From an uncultured Nitrososphaera sp. (GTDB lineage: Archaea; Thermoproteota; Nitrososphaeria; Nitrososphaerales; Nitrososphaeraceae), in assembly GCF_946478925.1 (NCBI RefSeq), contig NZ_CAMLDP010000034.1:1-17878 (forward strand): DNA of 17,878 nucleotides. Reading direction: 5' to 3'. The position numbers and the translations under genes were made by a program. Shown one piece after another: positions 7,287-13,636 of the stretch (position 1 is its first letter; every line of letters begins with the position of its first letter). The notes under the pieces were generated by a model, which saw only the letters and a list, made by a program, of their open reading frames with translations, was not told the DNA's origin and searched no databases.

Positions 7287-8336
7287 ATGGTCGGAGGCTT
7301 TGGCCGCTTTCTGGTAAGGCGCTCAGCGAACATGCTTATCGTGCTGTTTGCGACGCTCGTCCTCACCATATCGCTCCTTGGCCCCACGATGGACAGGATA
7401 CTGACCGACGCGACCAGGTTTTCCATAGTCGACGAGGTAAACCACAGCAGGCTAAAGTTCCAGAGCCCGCAGGAGCGGCAGCAATACATCGACGACAGGG
7501 TACAGTTCCAGGTAAAGACGCTCGGCCTCGACGAGCCGTGGTACTCGCCCAAGAGGTTCACCAACACGGTACTGAAGGTGATGACCCTCGACCTTGGCAG
7601 GTCCAACTTTTTCACAAGCGACAGCGGCTCCTCAAGCGTCCGGGACATCATACTGGAGAGGGTCCCCAAGACCATCCTCCTTTTCACGACCTCGACTCTG
7701 GTGATAACGGTGATAGGGCTATACCTCGGCGCCTACGTCGCCAACAAGTCCGGCTCGGTGCTGGACAGGCTCAACTCGGCGTTTGCGGTGTTTAGCGGGA
7801 GCTTTCCCACATGGTGGGTCGGGATACTCATGATCTTTGCGTTTGCATTTGCGTACCACATCTTTCCGGCGCGCGCTACACCTCTCACCGCGCCGTCGGA
7901 CCCGGCATACGTGCCCGATCTCTTGTACCACATGCTGCTCCCGCTGATAACCATAGTCGCAGTCGGCTTTGGCTCGTGGGCCTACATCGTGAGGTATTTC
8001 GTAGTCGGCATACTGGGCGAGGACTATATTGCGGCAAAGAGGGCCTCAGGGGTGCCGGAAAAGAGGATAATCTATTCCCACGCGCTGAAAAACGCGGCTC
8101 CCCCCATAGTGACCGTCATAGCGCTCAGTCTTGCAGGTTCGTTTGGCGGGGCGATAACAGTCGAGGCGGTGTTTGACTGGCCCGGCATGGGGAGCCTCTA
8201 CTATCAGGCGATAGGCTTTTTCGACATACCGGTCATAATCGGACTCACGTACGTTTCCACGCTCATTTTCGTTATAACCGTCTTTGTCACCGACATTGTC
8301 TACGCGTACTTTGACCCGAGGGTGAAGGTCGGATGA
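7287..8336 (+). CDS. ABC importer permease, DppB/OppB type
   Basis: This is one of the two membrane-spanning subunits of the importer. The 349-residue product has an N-terminal helix (about 14-32) after GRFLVRRSANML, an extracytoplasmic segment to about 130, then a BPD_transp_1 domain with five further hydrophobic segments. The EAA loop that contacts the ATPase reads GEDYIAAKRASGVPEKRII, followed by SHALKNAAPP. The GGAITVEAVFDWPGMGSLYYQAI segment is highly characteristic of DppB. Length is close to the usual 310-340. It starts at ATG 7287, 39 nt after the binding-protein stop, and its TGA stop overlaps the next ATG (ATGA at 8333-8336), so the two permeases are translationally coupled. Confidence 0.95.
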   Translation: MVGGFGRFLVRRSANMLIVLFATLVLTISLLGPTMDRILTDATRFSIVDEVNHSRLKFQSPQERQQYIDDRVQFQVKTLGLDEPWYSPKRFTNTVLKVMTLDLGRSNFFTSDSGSSSVRDIILERVPKTILLFTTSTLVITVIGLYLGAYVANKSGSVLDRLNSAFAVFSGSFPTWWVGILMIFAFAFAYHIFPARATPLTAPSDPAYVPDLLYHMLLPLITIVAVGFGSWAYIVRYFVVGILGEDYIAAKRASGVPEKRIIYSHALKNAAPPIVTVIALSLAGSFGGAITVEAVFDWPGMGSLYYQAIGFFDIPVIIGLTYVSTLIFVITVFVTDIVYAYFDPRVKVG

Positions 8337-9742
8337 GTTTTGCGGCCGCCGCGATTTCAAGGTCCCAGATTCTGAGCGAGTTCCGGCGCTCAAAGAGTGG
8401 GCTTGCAGGAATCGGCATACTTGCAGGCCTCATCCTGATGACCATATACTCGGTAGTCGCGATACCGCTCGACTCGTACCGGCAGTGGAACAACCCCGAC
8501 TTTTGGATAGATTTACCAAAGTCGGCCGCGCCGGTGTGGACGAACATAGGGTTTGGCCCAAAGGTGCCGGAGCATCTTGTATTGCACGCCAAGGATGCAA
8601 CCATATCCTCTTCGGGCAGCGGTGGCAGCAGCAGGACTGTTACCTATTCCTACACCGTGAACTTCAACTACGATTCCTACCCGAGCGACTTTATGCTGCT
8701 CTACTCTGCCAGGTACGGAGGCACACAGCCGGCGCTGCAGGCAGACGTGCTCAGGCCCGACGGCAAGGAATTTCGAATCTACTTTGCGCCACTCCCTCCT
8801 GCCTCCCAGGGAAGCAGCAACAACGACTTTTCCGGCAGGGTCTTTTCCACTGACAGCGGCATAGCCGAAAACCTGCGCGGCTACACGGACGCCTTTGCGT
8901 ACAGGCAGGACCCGTCCAGGCCGCAGGCTATGATATTTGCTGACACGCAGGAAAACCGTGTGCTAAAGGGCACATACGTCATCCGCGAGACGTTCTACCT
9001 TTTCGGGCATGACGACTCTGTCACGGACTCGGGCGTCATACTCGGTGGCAAGGTGTACGGTCTGATGGGCACGGACGAACTGCGCCGCGACCTTGCGACG
9101 GGTATCCTATGGGCCGCGCCGGTGGCGCTCTTTATCGGCCTCACAGTGTCCATAGCATCCGTGCTGATCGGCCTGACGTACGGCGTGGTGGCCGGCTACA
9201 AGGGCAAGAGAACCGACGAGGGGCTGATGCGCATAAACGACATATTTTACTCGCTTCCAACCTTGCCCCTGCTGGTCATCCTCTCCGTCACTATAGGGCG
9301 CAGCGTCTTTCTGGTAACCGGTTTTCTGGTCATCTTTGGGTGGGTCGGCATGGCCAAGATAAGCAGGAGCCTTGCGCTCCAGCTAAAGAACTTGCAGTAC
9401 GTCGAGGCCGCAAAACTGATGGGCCAGTCGGACACGCGCATAATCTTCCGGCACATAATCCCGCAACTGCTGCCGCTGACGTTTGCGAGCATCGCAATCG
9501 CGGTGCCAAGCGCTATCCTCGGCGAGGCCGCGCTCTCTTTTCTTGGCCTCGGCGACCCGTCAATCCCGACGTGGGGCCAGATACTGCACGACGCCAACAC
9601 CGCCGGCGCGGCCATCCGGGGCCTGTGGTGGTGGATAGTGCCACCGGGCCTCATGATAGCATTGACCGGCCTTGCGTTTGCGCTCATCGGAAACGCGCTG
9701 GATTCGATAGTGAATCCGCGCGCAAAAAAGATAAAGAAGTAG
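8333..9742 (+). CDS. ABC importer permease, DppC/OppC type, with large extracytoplasmic insertion
   Basis: This is the second permease subunit. The family usually has about 280-320 residues; this one has 469. Helix 1 (about 24-45) follows FRRSKSGLAGIGIL. Residues about 46-245 are a hydrophilic, Ser/Gly/Tyr-rich, probably beta-rich region with no membrane helix. The ordinary core then resumes with GTDELRRDLATGILWAAPVALFIG (246 onward), the EAA loop YVEAAKLMGQSDTRIIFRHIIPQ (356-378) and EAALSFLGLGDPSIPTWGQIL (398-417). The insertion lies where DppC proteins have a short loop facing outside, so it should sit next to the binding protein. It overlaps the preceding gene by 4 nt and is the last gene of the operon; the next gene is convergent. 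Confidence 0.94.
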   Translation: MSFAAAAISRSQILSEFRRSKSGLAGIGILAGLILMTIYSVVAIPLDSYRQWNNPDFWIDLPKSAAPVWTNIGFGPKVPEHLVLHAKDATISSSGSGGSSRTVTYSYTVNFNYDSYPSDFMLLYSARYGGTQPALQADVLRPDGKEFRIYFAPLPPASQGSSNNDFSGRVFSTDSGIAENLRGYTDAFAYRQDPSRPQAMIFADTQENRVLKGTYVIRETFYLFGHDDSVTDSGVILGGKVYGLMGTDELRRDLATGILWAAPVALFIGLTVSIASVLIGLTYGVVAGYKGKRTDEGLMRINDIFYSLPTLPLLVILSVTIGRSVFLVTGFLVIFGWVGMAKISRSLALQLKNLQYVEAAKLMGQSDTRIIFRHIIPQLLPLTFASIAIAVPSAILGEAALSFLGLGDPSIPTWGQILHDANTAGAAIRGLWWWIVPPGLMIALTGLAFALIGNALDSIVNPRAKKIKK

Positions 9743-9864
9743 CGGATGCCTCAGGACTCATAATCCTCGTCACAACAAAATTCAGACGGCTCTTCCTTCA
9801 CGTCATCAGCATCCAAGGACTGTGTCTTTGCCGCTGGCGTATGAACTTTGTGTGTGCAGACGAG
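9743..9864. other. Convergent intergenic gap between the importer operon and aIF5A
   Basis: These 122 nt separate two convergent stops. I see no strong hairpin or T-run that would be an obvious terminator for either side. The only pattern is an in-frame continuation of the aIF5A frame after its TAG, with an acidic predicted sequence, which is treated as a finding rather than a gene. Confidence 0.5.
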
Positions 9865-10266
9865 CTAGCCCTTTACGCGGACAATCTTTATTCTGTCAAG
9901 CACCTTCCAGTACTCGACTTCTCGGCCGTTGACGTTGTCCTGGAGTTTGTCCTTTATCTCGTCTTCCACGGACGAAGTCTCAAACACTTCAAACGTCTCT
10001 AGGTCCATTATCTGGAGCGTCTCGCCGCTCTTTGAGATTATCTGGCCGTTGCGTTTGTCAATAAGCGGGACTTCGACTCTCGTGGTAACTGGGCCTACGA
10101 ACGGGTGCGTGCCTCCATCAAAGACGCCGACCGCGTTTATCCTGGCCTTGGCCGAGCCGTGCTTGCCGGGCTTGCTGTGGTCGTACGAGACAATCCTGCA
10201 GGGCTCTCCGTCGATGATAATGTAAGAACCAATCTTTAATGCGCCAAGTTCCATCGGCTTGCTCAA
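9865..10266 (-). CDS. eif5a: Translation factor aIF5A (hypusine-bearing)
   Basis: aIF5A binds near the ribosomal P site and helps formation of difficult peptide bonds; a specific Lys is converted to hypusine or deoxyhypusine by deoxyhypusine synthase. The 133-residue product has the SH3-like N-terminal domain with DGEPCRIVSYDHSKPGKHGSAKAR. Lys35 in SKPGKHG is the modification site. An OB-fold C-terminal domain follows, with IISKSGETLQIMDLETFE. The length is normal. The start is TTG 10266, giving MSKPMELG; an ATG at 10254 would give a protein 4 residues shorter. A TATA element at 10296-10303 predicts a transcript start about 8 nt before the TTG, which favours the longer form. The gene is followed by a convergent importer operon. 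Confidence 0.96.
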   Translation of the reverse strand: MSKPMELGALKIGSYIIIDGEPCRIVSYDHSKPGKHGSAKARINAVGVFDGGTHPFVGPVTTRVEVPLIDKRNGQIISKSGETLQIMDLETFEVFETSSVEDEIKDKLQDNVNGREVEYWKVLDRIKIVRVKG

Positions 10267-10438
10267 TATAATTCAGAATTTTGAAAAGATCCAGCATATT
10301 TAAGCGTTGAGCTTCGGCGGGCTTCTTTTTTTTGCAAAGCAAACAGCCGTGTATGTGTGTGTCAGGTATTATGCGCCACGAACGCTAATACAACTAGTGC
10401 TCTTTAAGAGAGAAGGACTATATGCTGCTAAAAACTGC
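10267..10438. other. Spacer between the 54-residue gene and aIF5A
   Basis: This is 172 nt of AT-richer DNA holding the aIF5A promoter near its left end. The TTTTT that follows the stop of the 54-residue gene (minus strand, 10430-10434) could act as a weak terminator. A second AT element, ACTATATGC near 10417-10425 on the plus strand, has no gene positioned behind it. No RNA gene or convincing frame was found. Confidence 0.4.
10296..10303 (-). promoter_or_regulatory. TATA box for aIF5A
   Basis: The minus strand reads TTAAATAT, flanked by GC-rich DNA. A start about 26 nt downstream would fall near 10274, leaving a leader of only about 8 nt before the TTG at 10266. Confidence 0.55.
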
Positions 10439-10603
10439 TCAGATGTCATCCAGCGCAGAATTGATGTAGTCATCCGTTACCATAGACGGCATCTTGGGCG
10501 GGTTTGGAAGCAGCTTGCGGATTAGGTTGAACAGCTTGACTTTTCTGTCCATGTCGCTCTCCTCCCTGCACTCCCATACCAGATCTTCCATTTGCGACTT
10601 CAT
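10439..10603 (-). CDS. Small uncharacterised protein (54 residues)
   Basis: I do not know a function. The minus strand from ATG 10603 to TGA 10439 encodes 54 residues beginning MKSQMEDLVWECREESD and ending TDDYINSALDDI. Composition is protein-like: an acidic first helix, a basic amphipathic middle (MDRKVKLFNLIRKLLP), a Pro-rich turn and an acidic C-terminal helix. The pattern of a charged helix, LIRKLLP and TDDYI.SALD looks like a small helical partner protein. It lies 52 nt downstream of the 201-residue gene on the same strand and might be co-transcribed. A weak AT element (CTAAAAG near 10630) about 26 nt upstream could instead start a leaderless mRNA. The plus-strand frames across this region are shadows. 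Confidence 0.65.
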   Translation of the reverse strand: MKSQMEDLVWECREESDMDRKVKLFNLIRKLLPNPPKMPSMVTDDYINSALDDI

Positions 10604-10655
10604 CACAAGATTATCGCACTTATCGCTTTTAGGTATTGCGGAAGGGGATTACAGA

Positions 10656-11261
10656 CTATTTCAGTTTTTCAAGTATAGAAAAGCTTACTAGGTTGTTCAG
10701 CAGTATGCCCTTTCTAGCCACGTCGCGCCTCGTGCGCTCGCAGTATTTCTGATCCGTCTGGTGCGTCTCTGACCCTTCCACCTCCAGTATCACGAGGTTC
10801 TTGGAGTATGGAAACGCAAAGCGGGGCTGCTCGGCTGCCAAAAGCTGCATCTCGGCTAGGCTTGCCTTTTTCACCCTGTCGCGCCTTGCGATGACGTTTG
10901 CAAGGTCGCCTATGGCCGGATCGCCGCTTGAATATTTCGTGAAATAAAGGGAGACATAGTTGAGCTTTTCTCCGACGCGCTCAAAGAGCGGGCTGTTCAG
11001 GCTGAACATGAAGGCAAGCCGGTCCATTCCTCCCTTGCGGATGTCGTCAAGCACGCCTTCCATGCCTGCAAACGACGCAAGGACATAGTTGTTCGCCTTG
11101 TTCGGAAAGTACGGCACGCTTTCGTCAGAGAACGTCGCTGCCGCAAAATACATGTCGACAATGTTTGTGCTCTTTTTCCACGCCTCCACGAGCGAGACCG
11201 TCTGCTTGCCGTGAGGGGTACAAACGTACCCAGTAACAACCTCCCTCTTTCCTTCTGCCAA
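10656..11261 (-). CDS. Uncharacterised protein, 201 residues
   Basis: I do not recognise the family with certainty. No signal peptide, membrane helix or Cys cluster is visible, so it is probably cytoplasmic. The N-terminal two-thirds is a mixed alpha/beta region (SLVEAWKKSTNIVDMYFAAA; FAGMEGVLDDIRKGGMDRLAFMF). Near the C-terminus, NLVILEVEGSETHQ then KYCERTRRDVARKGI loosely resembles the core strand and helix of DUF559/Vsr-like restriction-endonuclease folds, but an upstream catalytic Asp is not obvious, so no nuclease is claimed. The start is TTG 11261, chosen because a strong TATATA box ends about 27 nt upstream. ATG 11269 lies in a different frame. The 54-residue gene lies downstream on the same strand. 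Confidence 0.75.
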   Translation of the reverse strand: MAEGKREVVTGYVCTPHGKQTVSLVEAWKKSTNIVDMYFAAATFSDESVPYFPNKANNYVLASFAGMEGVLDDIRKGGMDRLAFMFSLNSPLFERVGEKLNYVSLYFTKYSSGDPAIGDLANVIARRDRVKKASLAEMQLLAAEQPRFAFPYSKNLVILEVEGSETHQTDQKYCERTRRDVARKGILLNNLVSFSILEKLK

Positions 11262-11287
11262 CCCTTCATCTCTGATAGACGACCAGA

Positions 11288-11294
11288 ATATATA
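11288..11294 (-). promoter_or_regulatory. TATA box for the 201-residue gene
   Basis: TATATAT on the minus strand is centred at 11291. It predicts a transcript start near 11265, 4 nt before the TTG start at 11261, giving a nearly leaderless mRNA. Confidence 0.6.
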
Positions 11295-11364
11295 CCCTTT
11301 GCTTCCAAAAATGGGAATTTTTGTACTAGTTACAGGTCATTGTTAAAATTACGATAATGCTGTC

Positions 11365-11391
11365 TAAACAAAACAAATATTATAGAAAAAA
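11365..11391 (-). terminator. corA: T-rich terminator after corA
   Basis: Just past the corA stop the minus strand runs through a T6 tract (11386-11391), then TATAATATTTGTTTTG. Archaeal RNA polymerase terminates on T-rich tracts without needing a hairpin, so this is the likely end of the corA transcript. Confidence 0.5.
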
Positions 11392-11398
11392 GGTGGGA

Positions 11399-12352
11399 CT
11401 AGAGCCAGCCCTGCTTGCGGAAGTACAGGAGCATGAGACCCGCGGCGGCTGCCGAGACTGCAACTACGAACATCAATGAAGTGTACGGCCCAAGCTGCGT
11501 CCATGAGCCGGTCTGTATTCCGCCGGGCAGGTTGACGTTCATGCCGTAAAAGGTGCTCACGACGGTCGCGGGGAGCGAGAGAGTGAATATGATGGTCAGC
11601 ACCGCGAGAATCTTGTTGGTCTTTTCGGTGCTCAGCACATAGTCGGTGTCCTTGTAGATCTCGACCGTCTCTTTTGCCTCCTCAAGGGCCTCGTACACTT
11701 TTTCCACGTGATCCTGCACGTCCTTGTAATACGGGGTCAGATCCTCGATTGAAAACCTCTGCACGTCCTTTGTCAGGTCCAGAACTATGCGGCGCAGATG
11801 GATTACGATTCTCCTGAGTGTGGTTATCTCGCGGCGCAGGAGCGCTATCTGACGTGAGACTGAAATGCGCTCGTCAAACACCAGGTCCTCGATGTCCTCA
11901 ATGTTGCCCACCACCTTCATTAGAAGGTGCAAAAGATCGTCTACAAGCGTGTCGATTATCTTGTGCAACAGGTAGCCGGAGGACTTGCCCATTATGGCCT
12001 GGCGCATCTTTTCGTCGGCCTTGCACATGTTGAACAGCTCCTCAAGTGGCTTGAGGTCGCCCTGATGGACGGTGACAACGAAACTTGCGCCTATGAACAC
12101 AGACAGCTGCGAGAATATGAACCCCCGCTCCTTGTCGGCCGTCGGGAAATGCAGCACGATGAACATGTGGTCTTCGTAGCGGTCGATTTTCGGCAGCTGG
12201 ATCTTTGAGAGGCAGTCCTCAAAGTTGAGCTTGTGGAACGACGGGTGGCGCTCGCCGAGCGTCGCAAGGTCGACGTAGGCCGGCCTCTGTATGTATGTCC
12301 AGTCTAGGCCGTTGTTTGTGATGGTGTCCTGCCGCTTTTGCGCCTCTATCAT
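11399..12352 (-). CDS. corA: CorA-type Mg2+/Co2+ transport protein
   Basis: CorA proteins form pentameric Mg2+ channels gated by cytoplasmic Mg2+. The 317-residue product has the family layout: an alpha/beta cytoplasmic domain (about 1-150), long charged helices (about 160-245, with LLRREITTLRRIVIHLRRIV and EALEEAKETVEIYKD), then two membrane helices (about 248-268 and 290-310). The invariant YGMN selectivity motif is at 269-272 and the short basic tail is FRKQGWL. It starts at ATG 12352. The nearest AT-rich minus-strand promoter element (TTTTTAT, around 12405-12411) would leave a leader of about 30 nt, unlike the leaderless neighbours, and a G-run lies about 10 nt before the ATG. It is transcribed divergently from hemB. 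Substrate choice between Mg2+, Co2+ and Ni2+ cannot be read from sequence alone. Confidence 0.94.
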   Translation of the reverse strand: MIEAQKRQDTITNNGLDWTYIQRPAYVDLATLGERHPSFHKLNFEDCLSKIQLPKIDRYEDHMFIVLHFPTADKERGFIFSQLSVFIGASFVVTVHQGDLKPLEELFNMCKADEKMRQAIMGKSSGYLLHKIIDTLVDDLLHLLMKVVGNIEDIEDLVFDERISVSRQIALLRREITTLRRIVIHLRRIVLDLTKDVQRFSIEDLTPYYKDVQDHVEKVYEALEEAKETVEIYKDTDYVLSTEKTNKILAVLTIIFTLSLPATVVSTFYGMNVNLPGGIQTGSWTQLGPYTSLMFVVAVSAAAAGLMLLYFRKQGWL

Positions 12353-12463
12353 TATGGTCTACCCCCGCCACACCTGCCGATGGTGCCTTTGCAGACAGCT
12401 GTCATAAAAACGTGTGCGACATCATAGACAACGTATTCATAGGCCGGCGCGCGATGCACAGTC
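12353..12463. promoter_or_regulatory. Divergent promoter region for corA and hemB
   Basis: This is a 111-nt gap between outward-facing genes. CATAAAAAC at 12403-12412 could serve as an AT element for either strand. TATTCATA at 12434-12441 lies about 26 nt before the hemB GTG and would give a leaderless hemB mRNA. Neither element is strong. Confidence 0.4.
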
Positions 12464-13402
12464 GTGCAGGTGTACGCAGACACGCTCTCGGTTGCTGGCC
12501 TCAGGCGCGAGCACCTCATCTGCCCGGTCTTTGTGTCAGAAAGACAGCAGCAAGAGGGTGCAATAGCGGCCATGCCGGGCGTGCCCGTATCGCCTTCCAG
12601 GGACGCAGTCGCAGGCGTGCAGAAAATATCCGATGCGGGAATCCGCTCTATCATAGTCTTTGGCATTCCAAAAAGCCGCGACGGCGACGGCTCGTCCGCA
12701 GCGGACAGAAACGGCGTCGTGCAGCGCGCGACAAGGGAGATAAAATCGGCGTTTGGCAGGTCGATTGACGTGATAACGGACGTCTGCGTTTGCCAGTACA
12801 ATCTGTCAGGGCACTGCGGACTGTTGCGCAACGGCGCGGTGGTAGACAACGACTCTACTCTGCGGGTGCTTGCGGAGATTTCTCAGAGTCACGCCGAGGC
12901 TGGCGCGGACGTAGTGGCGCCCTCTGCCATGATGGACGGCCAGGTGCGCGCAATAAGGACCGCGCTTGACAGAAACGGCTACAGGGCAAGGATACTTTCG
13001 TACTCTGCCAAGCACGCGTCGTCGCTGTACACGCCGTTTCGGTCTGCCGCGTTTGCAAGAAAAAACGGTGCAATTGACAAGGCAGGCTACCAAGTGTCGT
13101 ACGCAAACCCAAAGCAGGCGATGCGCGAAATAGCAACCGACATCGAGGAGGGCGCGGACATGGTGATGGTCAAGCCGGGCCTTGCGTATCTTGACCTTGT
13201 CAGGCGCGCAAAGGAGCAGTTTTCCGTGCCGGTAGCGGTGCAAAACGTGTCAGGCGAATACGCCATGATAAAGGCAGCAGGCATGAGGGGCTGGGTGGAC
13301 GAGGAGCAGTGCAAGGTCGCGTCGCTTGCTGCCATGAGGAGGGCGGGCGCCGACAGGATAATCTCTTATTTTGCACTTGACGTCGCACGGTACCTCCAAT
13401 AA
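12464..13402 (+). CDS. hemB: Delta-aminolevulinic acid dehydratase (porphobilinogen synthase)
   Basis: HemB condenses two 5-aminolevulinate molecules to porphobilinogen, the common early step to heme, siroheme and cobalamin. The 312-residue product has the Zn-type metal site DVCVCQYNLSGHC (Cys108, Cys110, Cys118). Lys183 in SYSAKHASSLYTPFR and Lys237 in MVMVKPGLAYLD are the two Schiff-base lysines, and PVAVQNVSGEYAMIKAA is also typical. The frame is closed upstream by TAG at 12440, so the start must be GTG 12464 or GTG 12470. The protein therefore lacks most of the Arg-rich N-terminal arm (RxRRLR) that many HemB proteins use in oligomer contacts. It is a single gene, with corA divergent and tRNA-Tyr 34 nt downstream. 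Function is secure; the N-terminus is less so. Confidence 0.95.
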   Translation: MQVYADTLSVAGLRREHLICPVFVSERQQQEGAIAAMPGVPVSPSRDAVAGVQKISDAGIRSIIVFGIPKSRDGDGSSAADRNGVVQRATREIKSAFGRSIDVITDVCVCQYNLSGHCGLLRNGAVVDNDSTLRVLAEISQSHAEAGADVVAPSAMMDGQVRAIRTALDRNGYRARILSYSAKHASSLYTPFRSAAFARKNGAIDKAGYQVSYANPKQAMREIATDIEEGADMVMVKPGLAYLDLVRRAKEQFSVPVAVQNVSGEYAMIKAAGMRGWVDEEQCKVASLAAMRRAGADRIISYFALDVARYLQ

Positions 13403-13403
13403 G

Positions 13404-13412
13404 ATAATATAG
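13404..13412 (+). promoter_or_regulatory. trnY: TATA box for tRNA-Tyr
   Basis: ATAATATAG begins 2 nt after the hemB stop. Its centre is about 29 nt upstream of the first tRNA base, consistent with transcription starting 1-3 nt before the mature 5' end. Confidence 0.6.
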
Positions 13413-13474
13413 CATTCTCGCAGCCAACGGAACTGTCCCGCTGTAGCTCAGCCTGGTAGAGCTTTCGGCTGTAG

Positions 13475-13534
13475 ATGTCGGCTAACAGTTAGCTGACCAC
13501 GTGTAGCAGCCTATCGGGCGTACAGGTAGCAGTA
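13475..13534 (+). other. trnY: tRNA-Tyr intron 1 (canonical position 37/38), 60 nt
   Basis: The junction folds as a bulge-helix-bulge: CTGT of the anticodon loop pairs with GCAG (13529-13532) as the 4-bp central helix. The 5' bulge is AGA, the 3' bulge is TAA, and the outer helix is TTCGG/CCGAA. Cutting inside each 3-nt bulge restores a 7-nt anticodon loop. Inside the intron, a 9-bp hairpin (GTCGGCTAA with TTAGCTGAC, loop CAG, one G-T pair) is perfectly formed. The exact cut follows the known rule for the archaeal splicing endonuclease. Confidence 0.88.
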
Positions 13535-13555
13535 ACCGAAGAGTCGCAGGCTCAA

Positions 13556-13590
13556 ACAAGACTGGCGACACACACGCCGTTTTGGAGCAA
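13556..13590 (+). other. trnY: tRNA-Tyr intron 2 (T-loop, between positions 58 and 59), 35 nt
   Basis: GCTC (13550-13553) pairs with GAGC (13585-13588) as a 4-bp central helix, with an AAA bulge after each strand: a symmetric bulge-helix-bulge. The interior is a stem of CAAGAC/GTTTTG and GGCG/CGCC (one T bulged) closed by loop ACACACA. Because both bulges are AAA, any symmetric cut yields the same product, T-loop CTCAAAT. Without removing this segment no T-arm can form next to the acceptor stem. Confidence 0.87.
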
Positions 13591-13605
13591 ATCCTGCCGG
13601 CGGGA

Positions 13606-13632
13606 TACACTTTCTTTTCTTCTTCTTTTTCA
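13606..13632 (+). terminator. trnY: T-rich terminator after tRNA-Tyr
   Basis: Directly after the discriminator base the plus strand runs through repeated TTTC/TTCTT blocks ending in TTTTT. This is a typical factor-independent archaeal termination tract for a stable RNA gene. Confidence 0.55.
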
Positions 13633-13636
13633 TCGA

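Larger units (their letters stand above)
13437..13605 (+). tRNA. trnY: tRNA-Tyr (anticodon GTA), two introns, one in the T-loop
   Basis: Removing two segments gives a complete 74-nt cloverleaf. The acceptor stem CCCGCTG (13437-13443) pairs with CGGCGGG (13598-13604), with discriminator A13605. The D-arm is GCTC/GAGC with GG in the loop. The anticodon stem TTCGG (13464-13468) pairs with CCGAA (13536-13540) around loop CTGTAGA, with anticodon GTA at 13471-13473. The variable loop has 5 nt. The T-stem GCAGG (13546-13550) pairs with CCTGC (13593-13597). C1-G72 and A73 are the archaeal tyrosine identity pattern. CCA is not encoded. The T-loop of the spliced form is CTCAAAT, so position 54 is C rather than U. 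A TATA box lies upstream and T-rich DNA downstream. Confidence 0.93.

Noticed and set aside
7079..7795. Plus-strand frame of 238 codons spanning the receptor-permease junction
   Set aside because: It is the wrong frame relative to both genes, Arg/Gln-rich, and matches no domain.
9109..10002. Long plus-strand frame (297 codons) crossing the permease end and aIF5A
   Set aside because: It is an out-of-frame shadow of two well-supported genes; its Arg/Gly/His-rich composition is typical of an off-frame read of GC-rich DNA.
10307..10691. Two plus-strand frames of 72 and 65 codons
   Set aside because: They are mostly antisense to the 54-residue minus-strand gene, which has better composition; they have no promoter or domain.
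13541..13605. Possibility that the tRNA is a pseudogene with a broken T-arm
   Set aside because: Removing the 35-nt bulge-helix-bulge segment restores a perfect 5-bp T-stem and 7-nt loop, so it is an intron and not decay.
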